The position numbers and the translations under genes were made by a program. This document shows positions 34,667 to 43,750 of a stretch of DNA of 64,000 bases, piece by piece. Numbering within the stretch: position 1 is the first letter of the stretch; each line of letters starts with the position of its first letter. Source of the DNA: an uncultured Coriobacteriaceae bacterium. GTDB lineage: Bacteria; Actinomycetota; Coriobacteriia; Coriobacteriales; Eggerthellaceae. The DNA lies in NCBI GenBank assembly GCA_949294735.1, contig CASFII010000002.1:1-64000 (forward strand). The letters are read 5' to 3'. The notes under the pieces are model-generated. The model made no database searches, had not been told where the DNA came from, and saw only the letters and a list, made by a program, of their open reading frames with translations.

Positions 34667-36970
34667 TTACAGGAGATCATTTGGGTCAATATCGATAGCC
34701 AAATTCACCTGTTTATGTGGTTTTCTCGTTCGGAAATACGGCGTTAAAACGGGGGCAAAATCGCTGCTGAGCGGAGCCTTAATAACAAGATGATAACGAT
34801 AATTTCCACGGAGGCGTTCGAGTACGCAAGGACACGGAGGCAAAACCTGCCAACTATCCCCCGCCTGGTCAAACACCACCTGTTTAAGCGCACCATACAC
34901 TGCACGAGCTTCGGTTTGCACCTCGGCTTCATCTTCACCCCAAAGTAAGATGTTTGCCATTCGCACATAGGGAGGATATCCCAATAACTTACGTTTCGGC
35001 AGTTCTGCACGAAGAAATTGTGCACGATTGTAAGATGCGGCAGCCTGAATAGCGTAAGCGTCGGCTGCGTACGTTTGCACCATCACGCGTCCTGGTAAGT
35101 TGGCTCGCCCCGCACGTCCTGCCACCTGTTCAATAAGGTCGAAAGTGCGCTCGGCCGCACGATAGTCAGGCAAATTCAGCTGGGTATCTGCGTTAATAAC
35201 GCCGACCAGCGTAACGTCTTCGAAATCGAGCCCTTTTGCAATCATCTGGGTTCCCAGCAAAACCGCGGCCTGAGCATTGGCAAACTCTTCCAAAAGCCGC
35301 TGATGAGCACCCTTTTTGGAGGTAGTATCAGCGTCCATACGAATGATGGGAACCACTTCTCCTACCCCTGGTTCTTGATTAAGAAGTCCTCTAAGCTCCG
35401 CTTCCACACGCTGCGTACCTGCTCCAAATTTCTTCAGATAAGGGCTTCCGCATTTTGGGCAAAGGCGAGGAGCAGGCTCCTTGTGGCCACAGTGATGACA
35501 CACCAACATGCCACCCTGTTCATGATAAGTAAGAGAGGTTGAACAGGAAGGACACTCGGGAACAAACCCACAGTCACGGCACAGCAAAAACTTTGCGAAG
35601 CCGCGCTGGTTAAGCAGCAGAACCACCTTATGCCCAGCGCGCAATTCATCCCCTAAAGCACGCTTCAGTTTCGCTGAGAACATAGACCGTGAACCAGAGT
35701 TGAACTCTTTTGCCATATCAATAACGGTAATCTCGGGGAGAGGCTTCCCGTTTGCCCTGGTAGGAAGTTGAACCTGTGTCCATTTGGGATTCTTTGCACA
35801 GGCATAGAGAGCCTCTACCGAAGGCGTGGCACTACCCAATACTAAAGCGGCATTGTGTTGTTGTGTAATGAATTCAGCTACGTCACGCGCATGATACCTG
35901 GGAGCACTGTCTTGCTTGTAGGAGCTTTCGTGTTCTTCGTCTATGACAATAAGGCCTATATTGCGAAGCGGCGTAAAGAGCGCACTTCGAGCGCCAACTA
36001 CCACTCGAGCATGTCCACTACGAATAAAATCCCATTGATCATAGCGCTCACCTTGGCTCATGCGCGAATGCATAACAGCCACCACGCTCCCAAAGCGCCC
36101 ACGAAAACGAGCGACTGTTTGCGGCGTCAATGAAATTTCAGGAACCAGCACGCAGGCATTTCTTCCCGCCTTTAGTACTGCTTCAATAGCCTGCAAATAT
36201 ACTTCAGTTTTTCCAGAACCAGTGACGCCATCAACCAGCACCACTTCGCCATTTCCTTTTGCGCAAGCTGTTTGAATGGCTTCAAGCGCGCGCGTTTGAT
36301 TGGTATTCAAGATGTGTTTCTTTGAAGGGACGAAGTTTCCATGATGTTCACGCTGCTGAGGAACGCCGCGCAAACGACGGCGATGTTCAACCTTCACAAC
36401 ACCTTTATCTACAAGCGACTTAATCGTTGCCGAGACCGAACCAAATTCTGTTGTCAATTCAGCCATGCGGAGCTCTCCAGATTGCAAGGCAGCTACCACA
36501 GCAGTCTGTTTAATTGCGTTTTTACGTGGTTCAAAAGAATTGAAGTTTTCCCCTGGAACAACCCATCTATCGTCAACTTCACCAACCGTTGGCTCTTCCA
36601 GCTGCCAATACCCTCGCGCCGTTCGTACCATACGAGGAACGCCACCGGGTGGCGTAAAAAGTCGAATGCTTGCAGAAAGTGGTGCTATGTAGCGTTCGGC
36701 AATCCACTGAGCACAGGAGACACCCTGTTCGTCAAAATACGGACTGCTCACAACACGCAAAAGGGGATTGAGCTTGGAAACATTAACGTCGCTTTCAAGC
36801 TCCTCATCTTCCCAGAGCTTTACCACAAACCCCACAGCACGACGGTGACCGAACTCAACTAAGACTGCGCATCCCACCGATACATCTGGCAGGTCATCAG
36901 GCACTACATAAGTATAGGGCGCATCAAGCGCCTGCGTCTGAATATCCAATATGACCGATGCTAAGTTCAA
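34667..36970 (-). CDS. priA: Primosomal replication helicase PriA
   Basis: PriA reloads the replisome at stalled forks. It shows the 3'-DNA-binding N-terminal domain, Walker A VDGVTGSGKTEVYLQ, the DEEH box in VIDEEHESSYKQD, zinc ligands in CRDCGFVPECPSC and CHHCGH to CPKCGSPYLKKFG, and helicase motifs through QVAGRAGR. It has 767 residues, within the normal range. It overlaps nothing and appears to have its own promoter region of about 50 bases. Confidence 0.96.
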   Translation of the reverse strand: MNLASVILDIQTQALDAPYTYVVPDDLPDVSVGCAVLVEFGHRRAVGFVVKLWEDEELESDVNVSKLNPLLRVVSSPYFDEQGVSCAQWIAERYIAPLSASIRLFTPPGGVPRMVRTARGYWQLEEPTVGEVDDRWVVPGENFNSFEPRKNAIKQTAVVAALQSGELRMAELTTEFGSVSATIKSLVDKGVVKVEHRRRLRGVPQQREHHGNFVPSKKHILNTNQTRALEAIQTACAKGNGEVVLVDGVTGSGKTEVYLQAIEAVLKAGRNACVLVPEISLTPQTVARFRGRFGSVVAVMHSRMSQGERYDQWDFIRSGHARVVVGARSALFTPLRNIGLIVIDEEHESSYKQDSAPRYHARDVAEFITQQHNAALVLGSATPSVEALYACAKNPKWTQVQLPTRANGKPLPEITVIDMAKEFNSGSRSMFSAKLKRALGDELRAGHKVVLLLNQRGFAKFLLCRDCGFVPECPSCSTSLTYHEQGGMLVCHHCGHKEPAPRLCPKCGSPYLKKFGAGTQRVEAELRGLLNQEPGVGEVVPIIRMDADTTSKKGAHQRLLEEFANAQAAVLLGTQMIAKGLDFEDVTLVGVINADTQLNLPDYRAAERTFDLIEQVAGRAGRANLPGRVMVQTYAADAYAIQAAASYNRAQFLRAELPKRKLLGYPPYVRMANILLWGEDEAEVQTEARAVYGALKQVVFDQAGDSWQVLPPCPCVLERLRGNYRYHLVIKAPLSSDFAPVLTPYFRTRKPHKQVNLAIDIDPNDLL

Positions 36971-37020
36971 GCGTCCGTCCTTTGCATTGCTCTAAATTTT
37001 CCTGCTAAACGTTTGCCAGG

Positions 37021-38403
37021 CTAGTCAAGTTCGCAATCAACCCAAAGGGTTGCCGCAGTCATACCTTGCATGTCTTTCGAAATGGTAGGGAGTGGCCCAA
37101 GGCGGCTAAACACACCCTGAAAATGACCGTCATACAGGTAGAGTCCGTTAAGGTTGTTGTACCACACAGGCTCTTTTGAAATGTCTGTATCTTCCTTTGC
37201 TTCAATTCCGGCGTCAGGTGGTAACGTTTCGGTCTTAAAAGGCTTGATGTAGGTTTGAACAATAAAGGGATAACCTGCCTTCGAATTAGCGAACTTCTGA
37301 ACCAAATCTTCCCAGGTAGCCTGATTAACATAACAGCCTGCATAAACCTGGTCAGCACCGTAATGATCAGATGGCTTAATAATCCAACTGTCTTTTTGGT
37401 TGAGGACGTCTTCAAGATTTACCTGCGATTCATCCAAAAACGCCGTAAAGGGAACCGTTGCTGCGACGAATGCATTTTCTTCAGGAGTTAAAATCTCGCG
37501 CGTAGCGGGATGGAAAAGCGCTTTGAATATTTGTTTGTCATGCACGATATGACCTGCAAAACTACCAATAAGCGCAACCTTTTCAGAACGAACCGCCGCT
37601 ATAAGCTCTTGGCTTGAATCCCAATGGTCAATGACGTCGTTGGTTACACAACGGCGCCAGATAGCATTAATCTGATTTCCTTCGGAATCCCTCAGCACTT
37701 CACCATCAAAGGATAAATTGCGTACATCTTCGACAACGCACTCGTAGCCGTGTTGCTTAAACGCCTCTGCAAACAGGTAAAACTCATCCACCACGCCATT
37801 TTCAAGGTAGTCACAAATAGCGAAGCGCGGATGTTCAACCTTATGTTCATAGCTCTGATAAATAGCGATAAACTTTTCCACCCAAGGCTCAAACAAACTG
37901 CACCCTTGAATATGATGACGCGAAGCAAATTCCTTATAGGTTGCTGTTGTGTGAATGGAATTTTCAATCTCGCGATTTTCGTTCATACCACTTGAACCAT
38001 CGCCATTGAATTCGCAGAAACGGAACGTAAAGTCATCTTCGTTTAAGAATGTATCAACCCGCGCAAAAGGAAGCACACTTTTATAGCCTCGCGGGAGCAA
38101 AATAAGCTCTTCGAGGCGGGGGTCAAAATCAAACACTTTACGGTACGCAGGATCTTCTAGATAGTGCTCAATAACCTTAACCAAAATGCGGTGAGCATTT
38201 TCAGCCGTGTCCTTCATAGCGTCATAGCTCTGTTGATTGAACAAGCGCGGAACAAACGAAGATTCAACAACCTGATGATGAACAATGGCGGTAGATTTTT
38301 TCATATAGTCACGCGCTGCACGACGCCCTGCGGTATCTCCACCCAGTTCGTTCATGATTTGGAAATATTCGCGCGTGTAATCTGCGTTCGAAGGTTGGGA
38401 CAT
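37021..38403 (-). CDS. Glutathionylspermidine synthase-like ATP-grasp protein
   Basis: A 460-residue protein of the GSP_synth family (C-terminal amide ligase of glutathionylspermidine synthetase). Visible ATP-grasp-type blocks are FRFCEFNGDGSSGMNENREIE, SWIIKPSDHYGADQVYAGCY and the late FIVQTYIKPF. ATG 38403 has GGAAGGAAA upstream; an in-frame start 15 bases earlier does not. Members of this family join amines or amino acids to carboxylates. Most bacteria carrying stand-alone copies do not make glutathionylspermidine, so the true substrate is unknown. Confidence 0.75.
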   Translation of the reverse strand: MSQPSNADYTREYFQIMNELGGDTAGRRAARDYMKKSTAIVHHQVVESSFVPRLFNQQSYDAMKDTAENAHRILVKVIEHYLEDPAYRKVFDFDPRLEELILLPRGYKSVLPFARVDTFLNEDDFTFRFCEFNGDGSSGMNENREIENSIHTTATYKEFASRHHIQGCSLFEPWVEKFIAIYQSYEHKVEHPRFAICDYLENGVVDEFYLFAEAFKQHGYECVVEDVRNLSFDGEVLRDSEGNQINAIWRRCVTNDVIDHWDSSQELIAAVRSEKVALIGSFAGHIVHDKQIFKALFHPATREILTPEENAFVAATVPFTAFLDESQVNLEDVLNQKDSWIIKPSDHYGADQVYAGCYVNQATWEDLVQKFANSKAGYPFIVQTYIKPFKTETLPPDAGIEAKEDTDISKEPVWYNNLNGLYLYDGHFQGVFSRLGPLPTISKDMQGMTAATLWVDCELD

Positions 38404-38440
38404 TTGATTTCCTTCCAAGGATTCGTTAGTGAAGATATGG

Positions 38441-38608
38441 CTAGTGCATTGTCATAATTTGAACAAGAAAAATCAGTCCAAGCACCGCGATAATCAAAAG
38501 GAATAAAACTATAAAAAGCTTGATTAGTTTTAAATCCTGAACAGCGGCAGCCTGCTCTTCCTTTTCCCTTTTTCGCCTTGCTCGTTCTTCAGAGGATTTA
38601 TTGCTCAT
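38441..38608 (-). CDS. 55-residue single-pass membrane protein
   Basis: A short frame begins with ATG 38608 (AAGGGTG upstream) and ends at TAG 38441. The N-terminal half is charged (SSEERARRKREKEEQAAA), followed by one hydrophobic helix (LFIVLFLLIIAVLGLIFLVQ). The positive-inside rule places the N-terminus in the cytoplasm. It precedes the GSP-synthase-like gene by 37 bases and is likely cotranscribed. The clear charge/hydrophobic layout and ribosome site support a real gene. The function is unknown. Confidence 0.6.
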   Translation of the reverse strand: MSNKSSEERARRKREKEEQAAAVQDLKLIKLFIVLFLLIIAVLGLIFLVQIMTMH

Positions 38609-38660
38609 ATTTCACCCTTTTATCAGCACTTTTTGGAATCATAATATCATCAAGCTTCTT

Positions 38661-38689
38661 TTGATTCTTAAAGGTACCAAAAATATCCT
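38661..38689 (+). promoter_or_regulatory. Possible metK promoter
   Basis: TTGATT (38661-38666) and TATCCT (38684-38689) are separated by 17 bases. This would give a leader of about 310 bases containing the riboswitch. The -10 box is weak and other AT-rich positions in 38640-38760 could serve instead. Otherwise 38609-38810 shows no gene. Confidence 0.3.
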
Positions 38690-38838
38690 CTTACCTACAC
38701 ATGATGCGGGATTTTAAACATCCGTTTCTCTGCTTTAGATACGAAAGAGCTCGCTTAGAGTAACAAATGTGGGTTTACCCTTGCGAAGGAAGGAGTTTCA
38801 AGGTAGTATTCCCCCTTGCGCACAACGAAACAAGCGCA

Positions 38839-39002
38839 ACCTATCCGTTTATCAAGAGTCGGGGGAAAGAGTTGGCTTCGTAATCCCGACACCAACCTGG
38901 CAAAGCGGAAAAGGCTTGCGACACCAACCTCATCAAGGGAAAGTGCCGAACCGTTTCCGCAGGTAAAAGCCAAGGTGGTCCTGCCAACAGCGATGAAAGG
39001 AG
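38839..39002 (+). ncRNA. SAM-I/IV-like riboswitch before metK
   Basis: The leader starts with the SAM-I-like ATCAAGAG (38851-38858). Stems by position: P2 GTCGGG/CCCGAC (38858-38863, 38885-38890) followed by ACCAACC; P2 loop GTTGG (38871-38875) can form the pseudoknot with CCAAC (38924-38928) after P3 (38900-38919); P4 GGAAA/TTTCC (38938-38958); an extra hairpin GCAGG/CCTGC (38959-38984), as in the SAM-IV branch; P1 TTTATC (38848-38853) with GATGAA (38992-38997). P1 covers the start of the metK ribosome site AAAGGAG (38996-39002), so SAM binding would block translation. This assignment is by hand folding only. Confidence 0.65.
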
Positions 39003-39008
39003 CTTCTT

Positions 39009-40265
39009 GTGGCTAATCGCACTTATGTATTTACGTCTGAATCAGTAACCGAAGGTCATCCCGACAAGGTATGCGACCAGATTTCCGATGCTATTTTGGA
39101 TGCCATTTTGGCAAAAGAAACAGAACTTACTGCTGAAGGCTATGTTGCACCAAGTGGCATGCCCGCAGATCCCGCTCAAGTACGCTGCGCCTGCGAAACT
39201 ATTGCAAGTACTGGCATGGTGCTCGTAACGGGTGAAATTCGCACTCAAGCTTATGTTGATGTTGACTCCATTGTTCGCCAGGTGCTGGTAGACATTGGTT
39301 ATGACCGTGCTAAGTATGGATTTGATGGCCATACCTGCGGCGTACTCAACGCCATTCACGAGCAGTCTCCCGATATTGCGATGGGTGTTGATCAGAGCTG
39401 GGAAGCACAGCATGGTACCGCCGAAGATGACCCATATTCATTAGTAGGTGCTGGTGACCAGGGCATGATGTTTGGCTATGCCTGCAACGAAACTAAAACG
39501 CTTATGCCGATGCCTATTTATTTGGCACATCGCATGTCTGAACGCCTCGCTGAAGTACGCAAGAACGGAACGCTTCCCTACTTGCGCCCCGATGGCAAAA
39601 CACAGGTTTCTGTCCGCTATATTGACGACAAGCCTCAGTGCGTAGAACGTGTCGTTGTTTCCACGCAGCATGCCGATGACATCTCTCATGACCAACTTGA
39701 AGCAGATATCATTGCTAAGGTAATTAACCCCGTCTTAGAAAACGAAGGGGTTTGCCTTGCTGACGATGCCGAACTGTTCGTTAATCCAACTGGCCGTTTT
39801 GTAATTGGCGGACCAATGGGTGACGCAGGTCTTACGGGTCGCAAAATTATTGTTGACACGTACGGCGGCATGGGCCGCCATGGCGGTGGAGCCTTCAGCG
39901 GTAAAGACTGCACCAAGGTTGATCGCTCCGCTGCTTATGCTGCTCGTTGGGTGGCGAAGAACGTTGTCGCGGCAGGCTTAGCTGACCGCTGCGAAATTCA
40001 AGTAGCCTACGCCATTGGCGTTGCACGCCCCGTAAGCATTATGGTTGAAACGTTTGGAACTAATTCGGTTCCTGAGAAAGATATCGAACGCGCAGTAAAT
40101 GAGGTATTCGACTTACGACCTGCTGCTATTATCGACACGCTTGATTTACGCCGTCCTATCTATCGCAAGACCGCTGCTTATGGTCATTTCGGTCGTGAAC
40201 TTCCTGAATTTACCTGGGAGCGCACCAACCGCATAGAGGAATTGCGTGCAGCATGTGGACAGTAG
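39009..40265 (+). CDS. metK: S-adenosylmethionine synthetase
   Basis: MetK makes SAM from methionine and ATP. Signature blocks: [22 protein letters not shown], the hexapeptide-like [36 protein letters not shown] and [23 protein letters not shown]. It has 418 residues, slightly longer than the usual 385-400 because of small inserts such as [20 protein letters not shown]. The start is GTG 39009, seven bases after AAAGGAG, which lies inside the candidate SAM riboswitch. It is followed on the same strand by the Lit-like gene and gltX. Confidence 0.97.
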   Translation: MANRTYVFTSESVTEGHPDKVCDQISDAILDAILAKETELTAEGYVAPSGMPADPAQVRCACETIASTGMVLVTGEIRTQAYVDVDSIVRQVLVDIGYDRAKYGFDGHTCGVLNAIHEQSPDIAMGVDQSWEAQHGTAEDDPYSLVGAGDQGMMFGYACNETKTLMPMPIYLAHRMSERLAEVRKNGTLPYLRPDGKTQVSVRYIDDKPQCVERVVVSTQHADDISHDQLEADIIAKVINPVLENEGVCLADDAELFVNPTGRFVIGGPMGDAGLTGRKIIVDTYGGMGRHGGGAFSGKDCTKVDRSAAYAARWVAKNVVAAGLADRCEIQVAYAIGVARPVSIMVETFGTNSVPEKDIERAVNEVFDLRPAAIIDTLDLRRPIYRKTAAYGHFGRELPEFTWERTNRIEELRAACGQ

Positions 40266-40344
40266 TCTGTAAGAGCTGAAAGTAACTAAAGGCATCTTAG
40301 CCTCCTCAGAACATCAAACACTCGATTTTGTGATGAGCTATTAA

Positions 40345-41184
40345 TTGAACGTAGTTTCAGATACAACAACACCCGCTACTGGCGCGCAGAAAGTAGTAAG
40401 CATACTCTGCGCGCTTAGTCTATTTGTGACTCTATTCGCCGCAGGGTTTGCTGCGTGTGCCCTGCCTGTAACAACAAGCCTTCTTTCGCAATACACCTCT
40501 AATTTTGCAGGTTCACCCTACGCGCCTTCTAATTTAGTTTCACTAGCTGAAGAAACGCGTGCCTACACGCTGGAAGATTACGGAAGAAGTGCAGGAGAAA
40601 AGGAAGCCGAAAACACTTTAGCTCTACACATCCTGAACGCCGCTTTGCGCTCAAGCGCTGAAGCCTCTCCTACTGCCGAGCGTTGGGATGAACAAACACG
40701 CGCAGTGCTTAATGTTGCCCTAGAAGCACCCTCAGCTGCCGAAGGGTTAGAAATGCTGGCGGCCTACGATGACGCGTATGCGCTTGACCCCGACGCACTT
40801 TCCCACCTTGATGATTGCTATTCGCTTATATCGGTGGCAATTCCTATGCTTTGGGGTATTTTTGTCGTTTTCCTCGGCACCTTTGCTTACCTGTATGTTA
40901 AGCAAAGGCGTTTGGTGGCACACGTCCTTATTATTTCTCCCAGTGTCCTTTTGGCCCTCCTTCTTCTGTTTGGAGCTTGGGCACTTTTAGACTTCAATGG
41001 GTTGTTTACTGCTTTTCATCATGTCTTCTTCCCTCAAGGAAACTGGACCTTTAGCTATAGCAGCCTGCTCATTAGTATGTATCCTCTTGGTTTTTGGATG
41101 GGTATGGGTACTGTTTGGCTTGTTATCAGCCTTGCAATGTCTATACTTTCTCTGTTTGTTGGTTTTCGTTTAAGGAAAAGGTAA
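40345..41184 (+). CDS. Lit/DUF1461 (TIGR01906-type) integral membrane protein
   Basis: A 279-residue membrane protein with an N-terminal helix (VVSILCALSLFVTLFAAGF), a long outer loop of about 110 residues and three further helices. The FHHVFFPQGNWTF block with its His, and the following SLLISMYPLGFWMG, are the hallmark of DUF1461. Lit of Enterococcus, a lipoprotein intramolecular acyl transferase, belongs to this family; whether this protein has that activity is unproven. The start appears to be TTG 40345 with GATGAG upstream. It ends three bases before gltX, so they are cotranscribed. Confidence 0.75.
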   Translation: MNVVSDTTTPATGAQKVVSILCALSLFVTLFAAGFAACALPVTTSLLSQYTSNFAGSPYAPSNLVSLAEETRAYTLEDYGRSAGEKEAENTLALHILNAALRSSAEASPTAERWDEQTRAVLNVALEAPSAAEGLEMLAAYDDAYALDPDALSHLDDCYSLISVAIPMLWGIFVVFLGTFAYLYVKQRRLVAHVLIISPSVLLALLLLFGAWALLDFNGLFTAFHHVFFPQGNWTFSYSSLLISMYPLGFWMGMGTVWLVISLAMSILSLFVGFRLRKR

Positions 41185-41187
41185 AGC

Positions 41188-42702
41188 ATGTCTGAAGTAC
41201 GCGTACGTTTCGCACCTTCACCAACGGGACGCCTTCACATTGGCGGAGCTCGTACGGCAATTTACAACTGGGCGTTTGCTCGCGCTACGGGTGGTAAATT
41301 CATCCTGCGCATTGAGGACACTGACCCAGAACGCTCCACCGAAGAAAACACACAGGTAATTTTGCGTGCCATGCGTTGGCTTGGTTTGGACTGGGACGAA
41401 GGCCCCGAAGTCGGTGGCGAAGCAGGTCCCTATTTTCAAATGCAGCGTATGGACACGTACGCTCAAGCCCTAGAAACGCTCAAAGAAAAGGGTGCTGTAT
41501 ATCCGTGCTTTTGCACGAAAGAAGAGCTGGATGCCAAGCGCGCAGCGTGCGAAGCAGCTGGTCAGGCCTACGAAGGCTATGACCGCACCTGTCGTAACCT
41601 CAGCGCCGAAGAAGCGCAAGCGCGGATTGATGCGGGAGAACCGCACGTATGGCGTCTGAAGGTTCCTGAAAACCACGGACCTATCGAATTCGACGATGCA
41701 GTCTATGGGCACGTAAGCTTCCCTATTGAAGTAATGGACGATATGATTTTGGTTCGCACCGACGGCTCCCCAACCTACAACTTTGCCGTTGTCTGCGATG
41801 ACGCCAATATGCGCATCACGCATGTTATTCGCGGTGATGATCATCTTTCAAATACGCCTCGTCAGATTTTAATTTATGAAGCTTTGGGCTTACCCATTCC
41901 AACTTTTGCGCATCTAAGCATGATTTTGGGTGGCGACGGCAAAAAGCTTTCGAAGCGCCATGGAGCAACAAGTGTTGAAGAGTATCGCGATCGCGGCTAT
42001 TTGTCCGACACGATGGTTAATTTCTTGGCACTGCTTGGCTGGTCGCTTGACGGTGAAAGCACCATTATTTCCAGAGAAACGCTTTGTAAAGAATTTAGCT
42101 TAGATCGCGTTACTAAAAAGGACGCTGTTTTCGATGAAACCAAGTTAGATTGGATGAACGGTGTCTACATCCGCGAAATGAACGATGAAGCGTGGGTAGA
42201 AGCAGAACTACCCTGGTTTGCCGAAACGTATGCTAACGCTACCGGTTGCTCTATTGAAGAGGCTGAATCCTGGGTTGCTGAACCAGGTAACAAGCGTTGG
42301 CTCAAGCGCATGTACCCGCTTGTTATTGAACGCTTAGTGCGCTTAAACGAAGTACCTGACAAACTTGCCTATATGTTCTGGGGTTCGCGGGTCCAGCTCG
42401 ACGAAAAGAGTGTGCAAAAAGTACTCTTGAAAGAGGGAGTTCGGGCAGATGAAGCACTTCGTCTTTGCCGCAACGTCATTGCTGATGAGTCCATTCCCTG
42501 GGAATATAACGCTTTGCAAGATACTTGCCGTGCGCTTTGTGAGCCCAACGATATTAAACCAAAGAACCTCTTCCAGCCGTTACGAGTGGCTATTACGGGC
42601 AATATGGTTTCACCTCCCTTATTCGAAAGTATTGAACTTCTGCATCGCAATAATGTAGTTGCACGCATCGATGCCGTACTGTCTGAGGTGTTTGGTGACT
42701 GA
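41188..42702 (+). CDS. gltX: Glutamyl-tRNA synthetase
   Basis: A class I aminoacyl-tRNA synthetase. The HIGH region is RFAPSPTGRLHIGGARTAIYN, the KMSKS region is GGDGKKLSKRHGA, and the zinc-site area shows CFCTKEELDAKRAAC. It has 504 residues, normal for the discriminating or non-discriminating form; specificity cannot be told by eye. AAGGAAAAGG precedes ATG 41188. Its stop overlaps the start of the polyferredoxin gene. Confidence 0.96.
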   Translation: MSEVRVRFAPSPTGRLHIGGARTAIYNWAFARATGGKFILRIEDTDPERSTEENTQVILRAMRWLGLDWDEGPEVGGEAGPYFQMQRMDTYAQALETLKEKGAVYPCFCTKEELDAKRAACEAAGQAYEGYDRTCRNLSAEEAQARIDAGEPHVWRLKVPENHGPIEFDDAVYGHVSFPIEVMDDMILVRTDGSPTYNFAVVCDDANMRITHVIRGDDHLSNTPRQILIYEALGLPIPTFAHLSMILGGDGKKLSKRHGATSVEEYRDRGYLSDTMVNFLALLGWSLDGESTIISRETLCKEFSLDRVTKKDAVFDETKLDWMNGVYIREMNDEAWVEAELPWFAETYANATGCSIEEAESWVAEPGNKRWLKRMYPLVIERLVRLNEVPDKLAYMFWGSRVQLDEKSVQKVLLKEGVRADEALRLCRNVIADESIPWEYNALQDTCRALCEPNDIKPKNLFQPLRVAITGNMVSPPLFESIELLHRNNVVARIDAVLSEVFGD

Positions 42703-43750
42703 GCGTGAGCAACGCATAGTATTTCTTAAAGATTATTGCACGCGCCTGCGCGGAGCAGTTTGTGAACGCTGCGTTCAAGCCTGCCCTGCTCAGGCGCTTT
42801 CCTTTGCTGAAAATGGATTTATCAGCGTAAACCACGATGCTTGTTCAAAATGCGGTATCTGTCTGGGAATTTGTGACGCTTTAGCCTCTACCCAGACTTC
42901 TTTTACTGACATTCATGCCCAGCTTCGCCGTATTGCCGTAAGCGGTAATACGGCACTTATTACTTGTCGTCAGTGTTACAAAAATCCTGCCTCTACTTCA
43001 GAGAATCCAAACAACACGGTAGTTCTTCCGTGCTTAGCCATGCCGTCCCCTGAATTTTGGACGCTTATCCTCAGCGAAAACCTGCCGTTTGCGCTAGCTA
43101 TTGATTTTGAGTGGTGTGCATCCTGCGAAACAGGCGGAGAAGTTGCCGAAATGCTTTATACCTACGCCATTGAAGCAGCAGAAACCTATACCAGTAAAGA
43201 AATTCCTTTTATTGAGGCTTCTTTAGGGGAATTGTCTGCCCGTAGCAGCACATCCTCCCAAGAACGTAGGGAACTCTTTTCTAGCACGTACGAAACAGTT
43301 CGCGACATTGCCTCGGGCGCTTATCGTCTTCAACATTCAAAAAAGCTGCAGACCTTCTTTGAAGAGCAAGCTCGCTCTAAAGCAAGGACTTCCCTTTCTT
43401 TAGATGAAATGCCCGTTATCAACCCCTTTGCGCCACAAGGCAGCGTCCCTCCAACTTTATTCCCGAAGCGCGAAATGCTTTTGGAAGCGCTTGGTTACAA
43501 TTCATCTATAGCTGAAAACATTCCGGTAACAATTAGTGAAACCGACAAAAACAGCTGCAATAATTGCCTTACGTGTTTGGCATCTTGCGCAACAGGAGCG
43601 CGCCAAGCAGACACACAAGATGGGACGTTGCGGTTTAGTCCTTCTTACTGCGTTGGTTGTGGCGCTTGCGAAATTGCTTGCCCACAAGAAGCTATACACA
43701 TGATTCAGGTACAAGCCGCAGCCCTCATGAGCGAAAGCGAGGCATTATGA
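42695..43750 (+). CDS. Polyferredoxin-type 4Fe-4S protein of unknown function
   Basis: Start is GTG 42695 (TGAGGTG upstream), overlapping the gltX stop by 8 bases. The 351-residue protein has ferredoxin domains at both ends: CERCVQACP with CSKCGICLGICD near the N-terminus, and CNNCLTCLASCATGA with CVGCGACEIACPQEAI at the C-terminus. The middle holds CRQCY, LPCLAMP and EWCASCETGG, reminiscent of MvhD-like or CCG-type redox domains. This suggests a cytoplasmic electron carrier of at least four clusters. No partner oxidoreductase is adjacent, so its role is unknown. Confidence 0.78.
   Translation: MTEREQRIVFLKDYCTRLRGAVCERCVQACPAQALSFAENGFISVNHDACSKCGICLGICDALASTQTSFTDIHAQLRRIAVSGNTALITCRQCYKNPASTSENPNNTVVLPCLAMPSPEFWTLILSENLPFALAIDFEWCASCETGGEVAEMLYTYAIEAAETYTSKEIPFIEASLGELSARSSTSSQERRELFSSTYETVRDIASGAYRLQHSKKLQTFFEEQARSKARTSLSLDEMPVINPFAPQGSVPPTLFPKREMLLEALGYNSSIAENIPVTISETDKNSCNNCLTCLASCATGARQADTQDGTLRFSPSYCVGCGACEIACPQEAIHMIQVQAAALMSESEAL

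Noticed and set aside
38755..38973. Minus-strand open frame across the metK leader
   Set aside because: It has no ribosome site, lies inside the structured leader, and its translation shows no recognisable feature.
38881..38990. Cobalamin-type riboswitch before metK
   Set aside because: There is no B12 box, and the stems and pseudoknot fit the SAM clan better.
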